A stretch of 64,000 bases of DNA from Ascaris suum (taxonomy: Eukaryota; Nematoda; Chromadorea; Rhabditida; Ascarididae). Shown one piece after another: positions 1-10,384 of the stretch (its first letter is position 1; each line of letters starts with the position of its first letter). Where the stretch lies: assembly GCA_013433145.1 (NCBI GenBank), contig CM024168.1:10796184-10860183 (forward strand). The letters run 5' to 3'. A program made the translations under genes and the position numbers. The notes beneath the pieces are model-generated. The model was not told where the DNA came from. It searched no databases and saw only the letters and a program-made list of their open reading frames with translations.

Positions 1-179
1 CAATCAAACTTCACCATTTCATTATATTGCTAATGATTGTATGCTGCAACATTTGCATGTGTTGCAAGTAACTGATAGACTTTAGGTACGAATGATTACA
101 AATGCTATCACAATTGCCGTGGGCTTTATATATATACGTATATCTGTGAATCGCTCACTGCTGCAGTTCTCGGTTCTAG

Positions 180-247
180 GGAATGCGTCAAATGATTCTT
201 CGAAGAAACGAGCTGACAGAGCATGTGCAGACGTGCCAGCATTCAAT
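180..247 (+). CDS. Internal exon, unknown gene at left edge
   Basis: An open stretch lies between a 3' splice site (GGTTCTAG ending at 179) and a strong 5' splice site (AAT followed by GTAAGTA at 248). Two frames are open. One reads NASNDSSKKRADRA, a basic Ser-rich stretch; the other reads MRQMILRRNELTEHVQTCQH. I cannot decide the frame from one exon. It probably pairs with the exon at 340-418 through an intron of about 92 bases. No family is recognised. Splice signals are seen directly; the gene assignment is inference. Confidence 0.35.
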
Positions 248-339
248 GTAAGTACAACACGCCATGATAAACGCTCATTTCGGGGCCCGATTCGTCGGTG
301 ATCTCATCGCTAAACTTGTCGGGTGTTGGATACGGAAAG

Positions 340-418
340 TCAGATTCGTCAAGTTCAACTAGCGATGACAGTGGTAGCTATCATGACGCAGAGTTCGATG
401 AAAAACATCCTTCATTCG
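340..418 (+). CDS. Acidic Ser-rich internal exon
   Basis: A coding-like stretch reads SDSSSSTSDDSGSYHDAEF and ends at a GTGAGAG donor at 419. The start is uncertain: AAG ending at 339 or CAG ending at 343 could be the acceptor. The Ser/Asp-rich composition suggests a disordered acidic region, of the kind often phosphorylated by casein kinase 2 (inference from composition only). It follows the basic Ser-rich exon at 180-247 and is probably in the same gene, whose 5' part lies outside the window. Confidence 0.4.
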
Positions 419-786
419 GTGAGAGCGTTCGAGCATTTCTTCGCTGACCGTAGGTTATAGTCATTCGAAATGGCTTGGCTTTTCTAGGGTGCTATCACTA
501 CTGCCAAGTTTCAGTCGTTTGACTTACAGGTAGAAAAGTAAGGTGAGCACCGTTGTCTTCTTGTGAGGGCACAAGCGGATGGACCTTCGCGGTTCCTGCA
601 TCTCGTGGGATCAGGAGGCCCCACTGACATGAACGAAACCCCCAGCAGTGCTCTTAACGAGTCATCAGCACCGTGGGGACGCGTATAGCTTCGTCCTCCT
701 TCACCACTCGCTTAGTTATTTCAGATGAAAATGATTTTTTCCGCCTCCGCGAGGTCTTGTATTTGTGCGCAATAGTGGTTAATGAG

Positions 787-893
787 GACTGGATTCTGCA
801 CTGACCGAAGGCTCCTACAAAATGGTGATGCGGGTCTCAGATCGTTCGACCATCATCTCTCCCGTGCCAGAAGTAGAATTGGAGCACCTTTGA
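787..893 (+). CDS. Possible terminal exon, unknown
   Basis: One frame is open for 35 codons to a TGA at 891-893 and has a protein-like composition (ALTEGSYKMVMRVSDRSTI). The proposed acceptor (AATGAG) is poor because it lacks a pyrimidine tract. Another frame across the same bases is also open, so the call is weak. It could be the 3' end of the gene starting at 180. Confidence 0.2.
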
Positions 894-2710
894 CTCGGGA
901 AGTCTGTCGCCATAACTCAGTTGATAGCATCTTGGAGCCTCCCAAAACATTCTGGGTGAGTTCGGCGATAAAGCAAAAACAGCGGATTTGGAGTCTGCGT
1001 ATTAGCCGGATTGATTCAGAGATCTTGGGCTTGCATTGCTCGCATTAGCTGACACTGACAATGATAAAGAATCTTAGAGTGGCATTTGAAGGATACTTGC
1101 AGCTTCTGAAGAACTCTTAGTCTCATAAAAGTTGCCGGATGTAGCAAAAATGTTGTACGAGTCACGTGGACTGGAATTTTTGAACGGATCATGTGGAAAA
1201 TTGAAAAATTTCGGCGCCTCTTATTGTCGGATTCTAGACCGTATGTTTCGTCCACAGTTTCTCTTATTGACAACCGCCGCATACCCAAAAAGGTGCAGTT
1301 GATTGCTTCCGTGCGGCTTCTGTAAGTTCTTTCCATATGACCTGCCACTCGCGGAAAGAATACGAAGTGTCTCGAAGTTTCCACTCTAACTCAGTCTCCT
1401 ACGCTGCCTAAAATATGTTGGATGCGTCCGTCCCCTCATTCAGGGAATTTATTCCCTCACATTGCCAGAAACGGTATTTCAAAAGGAAAAATCTAGAGCC
1501 GCTGCGTTGTTTATCTTACCACATTCAAGGTAAAGTCTTTTGGGAAATATATTTGAGAGTTACGACGGATTTTCCACCTAAGGCCTCATAATGGAGATTC
1601 TCAGTTGATTTTTATATGCGGAGACGCGAAGTTCTGTGAATGCCGCTTATGTTCAACACCAGCCTCGACTCACTGAAGAACGAGACATTCAACATGCTGA
1701 AGTTTACTACTTCTGTTATCCTTTGCTCTCGCTCGCTTGCAAATTGCACCGTTTTTGAATTTCTTCGACTTAATATCGTCTGATGACCGTACGGGATTGC
1801 CTTGTGGATGATGTTTCGAGCTGCTTACCACTTTCCTAGCTCGCTGCAAATATGCCGTCCATATGAGCTCACCCCCTCTTAGAGAACAGAAATAATCTGT
1901 GGTATAACCTGCTGCTTAAATAATCTATCAGGCGAACTTCCCTGCGTTTAAGCACCTCAAATTACCATGGAGAGTTTTGAAAGGATTGCGCTTGCATCTT
2001 TGTAAATGAAGCGTTTGCTATATGAAATGCTAGATAATCTATGCGACTTTGCTGCAACTTTGAAGCGGGTTTGACGGCCCAAGTGCCTGAGGTGTCACGC
2101 GATGAATAATCCTTTGCTGAACTTCCTCATCCCTCCTTCCCTTAAATTAATCCTGCGCCAGTCCCTACGGCGTAAAAACGATTCATAGCCTTCACAAGTT
2201 TTATGCAGTTTGGACCTTTATTTCTCACCTCGGCTGCGTTTAGCTCAGTTTCGCGAAGCCCGCGAGTGGTCGGGTAATATGGCTATAAGATTTTTTTGCA
2301 GCTACCAACTCCCTTGAGGTAGGGAATTATAGTCAGATAGCTATCGCATGTGAATAAGTGTTCATCCTTTTGAATTCCGCAGCAACTGTTCTGAAGAAAA
2401 TAAAGCAGTTTATTCTACGAAAACCAAGAGGAATGTGCTCATAGTTTTTGAAGAGTCGAGTTCTTGAAATGATAGAGCGTTAGAACCATGAACGCAGTTG
2501 TTTGCTGCTAATGAGCCGATCGTTCAAGTGGAAACTGTTTTCGAGCCGAAAAGCTCTGGAAGTAGTTGATAATAAATTTCAGCAGTGGGTGTGCACAACC
2601 ATGGGATGGAGGAAAATCTGTAATAATTTTCTAGTGATCCAAAATGACAGCATGGAAATTTAGCCCATGTGGTTGCATAATATATCCGGTCAAAATGAGG
2701 GATTGTACAT
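894..2710. other. No supportable gene
   Basis: Only short open frames on both strands, with no splice-framed exon that I could support and no repeat. Probably intron or intergenic DNA. Confidence 0.4.
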
Positions 2711-2924
2711 TCAAAATTTGGCAGGCTTTGTAGGCGGAGAAGGTGCGAGTTGAGCGAAACCACTGCTTCCTTCTGGGTTTGCGAGTGTCCAAGAAGCATT
2801 GCAGCAGTTCGTTTCGGTTTTCGAATCCAGGTATGTCCTTATACCTCTGTATTCAATAGCAAGTGGGGAATTGTGCCGAATAAGGTGACACATCAAGTCT
2901 TTGCGCCCCACTGTTTTTGACCCG
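2711..2924 (-). CDS. Terminal exon, unknown protein
   Basis: On the minus strand an acceptor (TCTGAAATTAG) is followed by one base completing a codon and then 70 residues to a stop; the length fits the phase exactly. It reads GSKTVGRKDLMCHLIRHNSP at the start and ends in a Pro-rich tail (APSPPTKPAKF). The C-x-H-x3-H spacing near the start is not a standard zinc finger. A second possible donor (GTATAAGG) lies inside. No family is recognised. The open minus frame at 3437-3706 may be an upstream exon of the same gene. Confidence 0.4.
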
Positions 2925-3436
2925 CTAATTTCAGAGGACGCCAACAAAGGTAAGAAATGAACAGAAGTGCTTTCGTATTTAGCTGAGCTAGTCGTCCGTA
3001 TATGCACAACTTAAAAGGTTCAGATCTTATGCGATACGGCGATGTAAGTGAATATCACGCTGACTTCAAATGAATTTTTGTATTGCCGGTCGTCCTTACG
3101 TGCGACTCTACACATCTGCCATAATCCTCTGGAAAGTTGGTACATTTAAGGAGCAGTGCGCTCTATGAGGTTACCTTATAGTTCATATCACATTTCATAA
3201 CATTGTTTTGCTGCTTCCTGAGTTGAAACTATTGCACAAGCAAACACACATAGGCGGACATGGCGCAGGCATAACATACTTCTTAAGGCAAATTGTCATA
3301 AGTACACGCCAGAGCAGATAGCAAGCACATACCTTGATTCTTGTTTTCTCTCGGAGCGGGCTTAATGTTCGGTTGCAACCTTCCTTCTTGCGCAAAACAT
3401 TTCGGCCCTCCAGTCATGCTCGGAGTTGCCATCTTA

Positions 3437-3706
3437 TCAGTGCCCAATATCAATCACTTCTGCGTTTTCGGGGTTGCTGACTTCTTGGAGTTGCAGATTC
3501 GAAGGTGGCCTAGAGGCGAGGTTTTCTAGTGAGGGAAGACGGCAGACGCCCATTGATCCATTTCGAAGGGGGGCGGAGCGGGGCTGAGGAACTGTCAAGT
3601 GATCTAATGATTGTTCAGACGATGGCAAGTATGAGCATACGCCAATATGTCGGTTGAAAGTAGATATTTTCTTGCGTTCTAGGTCGATCGCCTTGTTGTA
3701 CTCCAA
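3437..3706 (-). CDS. Open frame, probable exon of the same minus-strand gene
   Basis: A frame of 89 codons without an ATG at its start. Composition is protein-like: a basic start (LERKKISTFNRHIG), then a Pro/Ser-rich part (VPQPRSAPLRNGS) and an acidic end (NPENAEVIDIGH). A donor-like GTCAGC follows LQLQE, so the real exon may be shorter. It lies upstream of the terminal exon at 2711-2924 on the same strand. The plus strand here has only Cys-rich frames that look like chance. Confidence 0.3.
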   Translation of the reverse strand: MEYNKAIDLERKKISTFNRHIGVCSYLPSSEQSLDHLTVPQPRSAPLRNGSMGVCRLPSLENLASRPPSNLQLQEVSNPENAEVIDIGH

Positions 3707-4703
3707 TGCCAGCGCACGTTCGTGCTTGTGTTTATTTTTGTGTATCGATAGGTATGGATCTCTATGCCTGTATGCTTTTTATACCTGCATGCATCGGAGT
3801 ACCTATGCGGCGTCCGACGTCTTCAGGTGTTTGTGTTTCTATGCGCGTTTGCCAGTGCTGCAGTTCTACTGCAGTGCAACACGGGGGTCACTGTGCCAGA
3901 GTTGAGAAACTTGTTAGGTATAGTTCATACCGCCGCTTGGCACTGTTTTGCATCCTGTTGTTTCATTATTCAACTCTGAAGTGTGTGAGCTACTAAACTT
4001 TATTATGCTTGTTTACTTTCGCTGCGTCCGGTTAGCAACCGGATGCATCATATTTCATAGTGAGTGGGGAGCGCAAAATGTTAAGAAAGCGAATTTTGAG
4101 TGGGAATTTTGCACCATTGATCTTTTTGCTTGAAATATAAGCATGATATTGCCTGGGCTTTATTGTTTCTCAGCATGATGATGCTGGCTAATCCATTCAG
4201 TCGTATTTTAAAAGAGTGTCTCATTTAACTTCTCAGGTGCGCTACGAACAAGTGTTTTTGATTGTAGTCGGGGTGGGGGCTGACGGCCACGGGTTGAAAC
4301 TGTATTTACGTGCTTGAGAGAATATAATGCATTCGAAAAAAAACCATGGGAAGTTGAATGATAGTTTCTTTTGCAACCCGACTGAGTGGACTAATGAGGA
4401 TCACAAGATGTCAAAAAATAACGAAGCATGCCGAATGATATTCCGCATAGCAATTACAGCAGAATTTTAAAGTACACGATATGTTTATTTGAAAACGGAA
4501 AAACCAACTTATTGGAGAATGTGTGTCTTGGGAGTAGAAGTTTTAGAAAATATTTGCTCCTCTTCTTCTACCCTCAGTGTAAAATCGGGTAACGGTTGAA
4601 AAATTTGAAAAACGTACAGTCAGCTGTGGAAACTATACTCAGACTCATATTTGAATGTGACTGGTGTCTTACAAGGATTTATTTGTGGCCCTTTCTTTTC
4701 TAG

Positions 4704-4815
4704 ATACGGTGGAAATCATCCAGTTTTTTCATATGGGCACCCTTCGGGATGCGATTCGTGATGCATTCCAAGCACCAGCCACACAGTTTCTGCTCGTCGA
4801 CCGCTTGCCGTTTAT
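4704..4815 (+). CDS. Internal exon of an unknown plus-strand gene
   Basis: The acceptor TTTCTTTTCTAG ends at 4703. The exon reads DTVEIIQFFHMGTLRDAIRD and ends at a GTACAT donor at 4816, leaving two bases of a codon. The next candidate exon (5481-5631) starts with one base, so the two join in phase through Met. The amphipathic pattern suggests helices. No family is recognised. The phase match is seen directly; that both belong to one gene is inference. Confidence 0.4.
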
Positions 4816-4899
4816 GTACATAATGATAATGCGATTGCGTGCAACATCTTCGCAAAAAATGTTCGTTTCAATCACTGATACATAGTTTACTCATAAAGC

Positions 4900-5250
4900 T
4901 CATAATGAGTGTTTCGTTTCATTGCCTCTGTTTTTATCGCTGATTGTGCGAACTTTATTTATCGATGAGTGAACGGAGCTGACTGATCTTGGTACATGTT
5001 TTTGTTGGCAGCTAGGTTGTTCTCGAAAATAACAGCACTTGTGGCATCTAAGTGCTTTTTTGAGACTGTCGTATGAGGTCAGCCTAACGGTACAAGATTC
5101 TTGATAACAAGGCAAAGCGTCGTTCAATGCTGAATGGAACATGGATATACAAAATTTCTCAGAACTGAATAATTGGTATTTATTACGTCCAAAGCAGTGC
5201 TGCTCAAAAATTTTCTCGCCTCCTTGAAGTCGAAACAGGAGATGAATCAC
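4900..5250 (-). CDS. 116-residue minus-strand open frame, doubtful
   Basis: An uninterrupted minus-strand frame with a Cys-rich piece (RCHKCCYFREQPSC). It lies in the proposed intron between two plus-strand exons, so either this or those exons may be chance. No homology is recognised. Confidence 0.2.
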   Translation of the reverse strand: MIHLLFRLQGGEKIFEQHCFGRNKYQLFSSEKFCISMFHSALNDALPCYQESCTVRLTSYDSLKKALRCHKCCYFREQPSCQQKHVPRSVSSVHSSINKVRTISDKNRGNETKHSL

Positions 5251-5480
5251 AAGACAAGAATTGGTGGACTAGGGTGGATATTAACACGTAAAAACGAGAT
5301 TGTTAGGGGAATTGCTAGCTGTTCATGGTGAAATGCATATTACTGTTTGTATGCCGTCTTTAGCTCCCTAGATGATGGGGATTTCTCATATGTATACTTA
5401 TAATCCGCTTATGATGGTAAGGGAAAGAACTGAGAAGAAGTGCTGAAACGAAGCCGATTTATATATGATACCTTTTGCAG

Positions 5481-5631
5481 GTGCTGTGTTTCCGACAAGA
5501 TTTCATCATTACTCAATGCTGAATTCGTGTTGTGTTGGCCGTGGGACGTGACCTTCACCGAGAACAGAGATGCTTTTATGAAGTGGATGGAAGTGTGCAG
5601 GATTCAGGGCCGGGCCTCAAAAATAGAATGA
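5481..5631 (+). CDS. Terminal exon, unknown plus-strand gene
   Basis: It follows a good acceptor (CCTTTTGCAG) and reads CCVSDKISSLLNAEFVLCWP, later TENRDAFMKWMEVCR, to a TGA. It starts with one base that completes the codon left by the exon ending at 4815, giving a joined coding stretch of about 86 residues. Aromatic and Cys content suggests a folded domain. No family is recognised. Confidence 0.42.
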
Positions 5632-6245
5632 AAAAGAACATTGGGGATCGTCGATGACGCACTCCATCACCATTTTCCATTGTGCGCAAGGGATTACCTG
5701 ATGGCGGCTAGAAAACAATGTACCAAGAGAAAGCCGTCTTTCTTAACATCGAAGAATTTTCCGGTTCCTTTAACGGACCATTCTTGAGAAGATAGAAATG
5801 CAGTTTTCCTTTTCGGTCTAGTTCCGCAGTTGAGGCTTCCACAGACAAGCACACGTCACCGAATCCTTCTTCTCTTCCCGTATCCACATTCGAACATTGC
5901 ACGTGGAGTCTGTCGCTAATTATAGGATTTCGTTCCTCAGAAAGCCGGTCGAACTTCGTTGGTCATTCGAGTACATGGTTGTAGAAGTTGCCTTGCACAA
6001 TTTTCAACATATAACAGTTATACATTTACTTAGGTACGCGTGGTTTTATTTCATGAGTGGACGCTCATGTTGGCGACCAAAGCACTTCGTGAACTGTTTA
6101 TTCACGCTGATCGGCATTTCTTTCCCACATTGATGCTGTAATGTTTATATTTACATCACTGTCTGTAAAGTTGTATAACGATTGACGCCATCACTAAAAC
6201 CTTAAATATGCTGCTTTATGATAATTTTGAAAGACTCACTGCAAA

Positions 6246-6406
6246 TCATTTAGGATACTCGATGAGCACTATCCCCTTCTTATCGTGCTCACCAGGAAAA
6301 ATGGAGTCGTACATTGCACTGACATCGCTTTCGGTTAGAAATTTTTTTGCATCTTTTATTTCGTAAATTATTTTCATAGATGCATACGTGTTTATCGAGC
6401 AGTCAG
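6246..6406 (-). CDS. Terminal exon, unknown minus-strand gene
   Basis: The acceptor on the minus strand (CATAATTCTAG) is followed by two bases and 52 residues to a TGA; the length fits the phase. The sequence (KDAKKFLTESDVSAMYDSIF, ending GIVLIEYPK) is clearly protein-like, with alternating hydrophobic and charged residues. Upstream exons should lie at higher coordinates. An open minus frame around 6660-6740 (MRDPIVPGPFNIYAV) is a candidate, but its junction is unproven. Confidence 0.45.
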
Positions 6407-6850
6407 CTAGAATTATGTAAAGCGAATTACGCATTTTCATTGATACTATGTTTCGGTGCATCGCAGTTACCCGAAAAGGAACACATTCCAGGCGACTCTG
6501 ATGAGAGGAAGTCTGGGGGAGTGAATGTGGCAGCCGAGCTGTCGTTGTCCAGGAGTTTATCCTAGCAATGCTTTGAGTATGATGCTCTCGACTTGTTTGA
6601 GGTTGCTTTGGGAATGCTTTTTTGTCGACCACTTTTTTGTGCGTTTTGCAATCTTTTTCGAACTACTGACAGCGTAGATGTTGAATGGTCCAGGTACGAT
6701 TGGATCTCTCATGTATTTGCATAGGATAGGCGTGGACAAGGACGGTGGCGTGGCACAAACTGGTTGCTGCGTCCAAGAAAACAGACCAACAACATGCGGC
6801 CCATCTCCTTCGGAGAATATACTCTGTATTCAGAGTTTGTGTCACCTTCT

Positions 6851-7011
6851 CAGCGTATGCTGCGATTTTCTTTTTCTTTTTGCTTTGTACATTCAGAGTT
6901 TCTGCGATTTCTTTGTACATATGCGATTTTTTGCTTTGTTTTTCACGTATGCGATTTTTTGCTGCGATTTCTTTTTGCTTTTTTTTCTCAGCGTATGCGA
7001 TTTTTGCTTAC
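6851..7011. repeat. Degenerate T-rich minisatellite
   Basis: The word TATGCGATTTTT and its variants recur at least four times, mixed with CTGCGATTTCTTT and CAGCGTATGC words. Three overlapping plus-strand frames stay open because of the repeat, giving artificial Phe/Cys-rich translations. The array stops about 190 bases before the assembly gap at 7201. Confidence 0.65.
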
Positions 7012-7200
7012 TCGCGCCTTATTTTCTATTTCGCCTCCTTTCACCACTTTTTCGCCTATCACCCATCCAGGAGCGGGTGAGAAAAAGGCTTCGAAGAGTT
7101 TGGAGTCGAGTTAATATGGAGCATCTAGGAACCCCCCTCTATACCAAATGTCATATTTTTAGGCATGCTTCGAAGGAGAGCGCTTAAATTTATGAAAGTT

Positions 7201-7300
7201 NNNNNNNNNNNNNNNNNNNNNNNNNNNNNNNNNNNNNNNNNNNNNNNNNNNNNNNNNNNNNNNNNNNNNNNNNNNNNNNNNNNNNNNNNNNNNNNNNNNN
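7201..7300. other. Assembly gap (100 N)
   Basis: A run of exactly 100 N, probably a standard placeholder of unknown true length. Frames crossing it are not meaningful. Confidence 0.99.
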
Positions 7301-7579
7301 GTGAGTGTGAATGACAATATACATGCCATTTTATACATCTCAGAACTTGCGGCGCAGTCCACTTCGGCCGTCTTCTCAAGCCCTTTTGCGAGGCGCGATC
7401 TGCGTGAGTTGTGTTCTTCAAGAATCAGTAGCCTTTCATCGTCGTTGAGAACTTTCGACGAACACGTCTGAGATGCGGCACTCTCGTTAACGAAGAGACA
7501 TCACCTATGAAGAGTATTTAATATCTTCTGCTGGTCTAGTTCACTGAGGCCAAATCGTTGCATAATACGATGGAAATAG

Positions 7580-7691
7580 CTCGTCTGTGACGTCTCTTCT
7601 TCGCTTCGCGACAGCCTACGACGCTCTGTCGAAATGTACGAGAGTGACCCAACCGCCACCAACCTCTGTCTCTCTTCTCATTCACTCCACG
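7580..7691 (+). CDS. Internal exon, unknown plus-strand gene
   Basis: The acceptor GGAAATAG ends at 7579 and a consensus donor GTAAGTTG starts at 7692. The frame reads LVCDVSSSLRDSLRRSVEMY and then ESDPTATNLCLSSHSLH. There is an internal Met, so an alternative start inside the exon is possible. Acidic and Ser/Arg-rich. The terminal exon at 9047-9173 could be its 3' partner, but intervening exons were not found. Confidence 0.42.
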
Positions 7692-9046
7692 GTAAGTTGA
7701 TAGCGGGATGCGTCAGTCTCTGGATCTTCCTAACATGCATGTTAAATAATAAAAATTTTCTGCCATTGAGAATAGAAAGGTGGATATTTTCAAAAAACCC
7801 GCTGACTGGCGAGATCTCCCGTCGTGACGTTTTCATTTGCAAGTTGCTGATGAGACCAATTTCAGCAAACTCCATCTACTAAATGCTTCATCGTAGCTTT
7901 CTTCAGAAGTTTTGCGCTAACGTCTTTCCGCCCTTACAAATGACTGAATTATGGTTTAGAACACTCCACACAGTCCCTCTTGGAGAGTAGAACATGCGAA
8001 GAGAAAGACCCGATCAGCCGAGCTCTTATATTTCATGCTGCTGCATTTCAGAATATTATTACTTGGCATCAATGTGTGTGATTATTACGAATCTTGTTTT
8101 GGCCACTCGCAAATAACGGTATTTAATGGGAAGCAGCTACTTCTAATTAGATCGCTATCTTGCCAAGCGAAAGAAAAATAGGGCTCTGTTATTATGTACG
8201 CGGCATAAGGACCGCCACTGAGTAAACTGATTTTTGCTTCTGGGAAAAAACTCATATTCTTCCCAGCACGATTTACCAATGACATCCGTTCTGCGGAACA
8301 GATGAAACAGGGGACTCTGGCAGTGATCGATAGAATCAAGGCGGGCTTAGTCGGCTGTTGCATAGTGTATTTATTATGTTTGTCGAAGCATCAGGGTAAT
8401 TTCATGCCTTGGCATTGGAGCAACAAGATGTATATACACGTGTAACGAGTACATGTCACTTAGTTGGCTCCGCTGTTACGTCTTTATATAGAAATCCATG
8501 AAGGCGGTTACGTAAGCAGTGAGCTCACCCAAGAGAAGCAGGATAACTGGAAAGATTGCTGAGTAACCATGGTCCGACCGCACGAATATCTGCTGAACCG
8601 TGGGATGTCTAAAGTGAACTGGAGCTGAAACGTGTTCGTAATTATTCGTGATTCGGTTCGATTTTACCCGAAGGTTGAACGTTAGTCTGGAGAGCACGGA
8701 TTTAACAGGTGAAACAACAGGTGGAGTCACAGAAAAGGTGGACAGGTTTAACAGGCAGAATAGCACGTGAGAAGATAGGTAAGTTAAAACAGCTCATGTA
8801 AACAAGACAAATTGGTATTACGCAACAGAAAAGGCTCGACTGCTCATTGCATTTATCTTTTATGGAGGATTTTGCAAGGATTGTTCATAAAGGAAGCTGA
8901 ACCATATACAACGAAACGTTACACTGAACGCTTACAAGGACGCCTCATGATCACTTACGATAGCATGGCTATCCAAATTATTCGTCGACATTATCTTTGC
9001 TGCGTCCAGTTTTTCGGCTTACTAAGAAATTTGCATTGGTACGCAG

Positions 9047-9173
9047 TAAAATATGCACTTCCGAGTGGATGTTGCCATCAAAGACTGCTTCTCTCGTTAA
9101 ACAGTTTCACATATTCAACGCCATCCAGCTGTCACAGGAGACGGGCTATGTGCCGGAAACAGAAGAGAACTGA
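9047..9173 (+). CDS. Terminal exon, unknown plus-strand gene
   Basis: The acceptor TACGCAG ends at 9046; one base completes a codon and 41 residues follow to a TGA. It reads KICTSEWMLPSKTASLVKQF and ends GYVPETEEN. A different frame over the same bases is open for 151 codons (8812-9267), but its residue composition is less protein-like. Function unknown. Confidence 0.4.
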
Positions 9174-9499
9174 CACCCCGTGCCAAGCCCGCTCACCGAA
9201 AGATGAGTGTTCAGTAACACACCCACAGCGTGGCTGCTGTAATATGATAATGAATACTAACCCATGAAGAATCGTTTATATAGGTGTAGTAGAACCATGC
9301 AAATTTCAATGTGCGGACATACACATTGATCCAAAACATGCATACGAGTCGTTTATATAAACAAGTGGAGATGAAAAATGAATAATATCAAATAGGAACG
9401 CGTGGCGTCCTATCAATTTGTAAAATGTTTATACACTGTGACAGGTTTCATGAGAACGTCTATACACTCCCAAATAAAAAAAAACATTCTTCTTTTCAC

Positions 9500-9656
9500 G
9501 CTAAGTGCATATAACGTGTAGCTATAAACATCGTGCTCAGTCCTTTCATAAGTGCACATCACTCCTTCCCAAGCTGGCGAACAAATTGAACACTCGCCAG
9601 TCTCTGATGTAGATTTCATGTAAAGTCTTTTAATCGTTGGTTCTGCGGTCCCACTG
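9500..9656 (-). CDS. Candidate internal exon, unknown minus-strand gene
   Basis: On the minus strand an acceptor (GGACCTTCAG) and a GTGAAA donor frame 52 codons: SGTAEPTIKRLYMKSTSETG, then ECSICSPAWEGVMCTYER. The Cys spacing C-x2-C-x8-C hints at an extracellular disulfide module, which is speculation. No family is assigned. Confidence 0.3.
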
Positions 9657-9781
9657 CTGAAGGTCCTAGACAAAGAATCCAACATGCATGTGCAAGATGC
9701 ACAGATACGTCGCCTACATAACAACACTGCAAATCCAAATTTAGGAGAGTGCCCAAAAAGTGATCGCCGGCATATATTTTT

Positions 9782-10384
9782 ATGCCTGCAATTTTTAAAG
9801 CATATGTTTCTCAACCCTCATTTCCTCCAGCTTATAAATTTCAAACTCCCATTCCTCCAATCCACACGTTTCAACTTTCCACTTGTTCGAACCTGCGTGC
9901 CCCAACATACAGATATGCGCGTTACGTTGTTTGCGTAAGCAATAATCTCCGTAATCGAATTACTCAAATAAAAATGCGCTATGTTCCTAACAGTCTAATT
10001 TCGGCGAAATTCGATAGTTCCATTTATGTCTTCATGAATATTTTGATGGAGAAATTTTGCACACTGAAATTGACCTGCGAGAGAAAGACTTTGAGGGACA
10101 ATAAGAGCTACTGTGCAGTTTTAACAGTGTGCCGGTTAATTATGTTTCGCTGCCACATCGCACGCGGACCACCAGTTGATACCTCCGAGCCGTACGCCTA
10201 TAATCGGTTGGTGCTATGCGAATTAATTTATTCATGGGAAATTACCTCGCCAATGGCTTTCCCTATTGCCAGTCCAACCAAACACTTCAAGTTTGTGAGA
10301 AACGAATCAGACGGTAATAACGCAGAAAATTTCTACCTTCCATCAACCAGTCCTGCTGCTTTCACGAACACTTCAAATTCTTGA
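9782..10384 (+). CDS. 200-codon uninterrupted frame, unidentified
   Basis: The longest plus-strand frame in the window with no stop, although nematode exons this long are uncommon. The last third (ASPTKHFKFVRNESDGNN) is more protein-like than the first. No splice sites, motif or family support it. It may be chance. Confidence 0.2.
   Translation: MPAIFKAYVSQPSFPPAYKFQTPIPPIHTFQLSTCSNLRAPTYRYARYVVCVSNNLRNRITQIKMRYVPNSLISAKFDSSIYVFMNILMEKFCTLKLTCERKTLRDNKSYCAVLTVCRLIMFRCHIARGPPVDTSEPYAYNRLVLCELIYSWEITSPMAFPIASPTKHFKFVRNESDGNNAENFYLPSTSPAAFTNTSNS

Noticed and set aside
5708..5902. Minus-strand 64-codon exon (REEGFGDVCLSVEASTAELD)
   Set aside because: The plus strand is also open over the same bases with protein-like text; no splice sites favour either.
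6678..7187. 169-codon plus-strand gene
   Set aside because: The frame stays open because of the T-rich repeat; three overlapping frames are open at once and are dominated by Phe and Cys.
7125..7421. Minus-strand frame across the N run
   Set aside because: It is open only because N codons cannot be stops.
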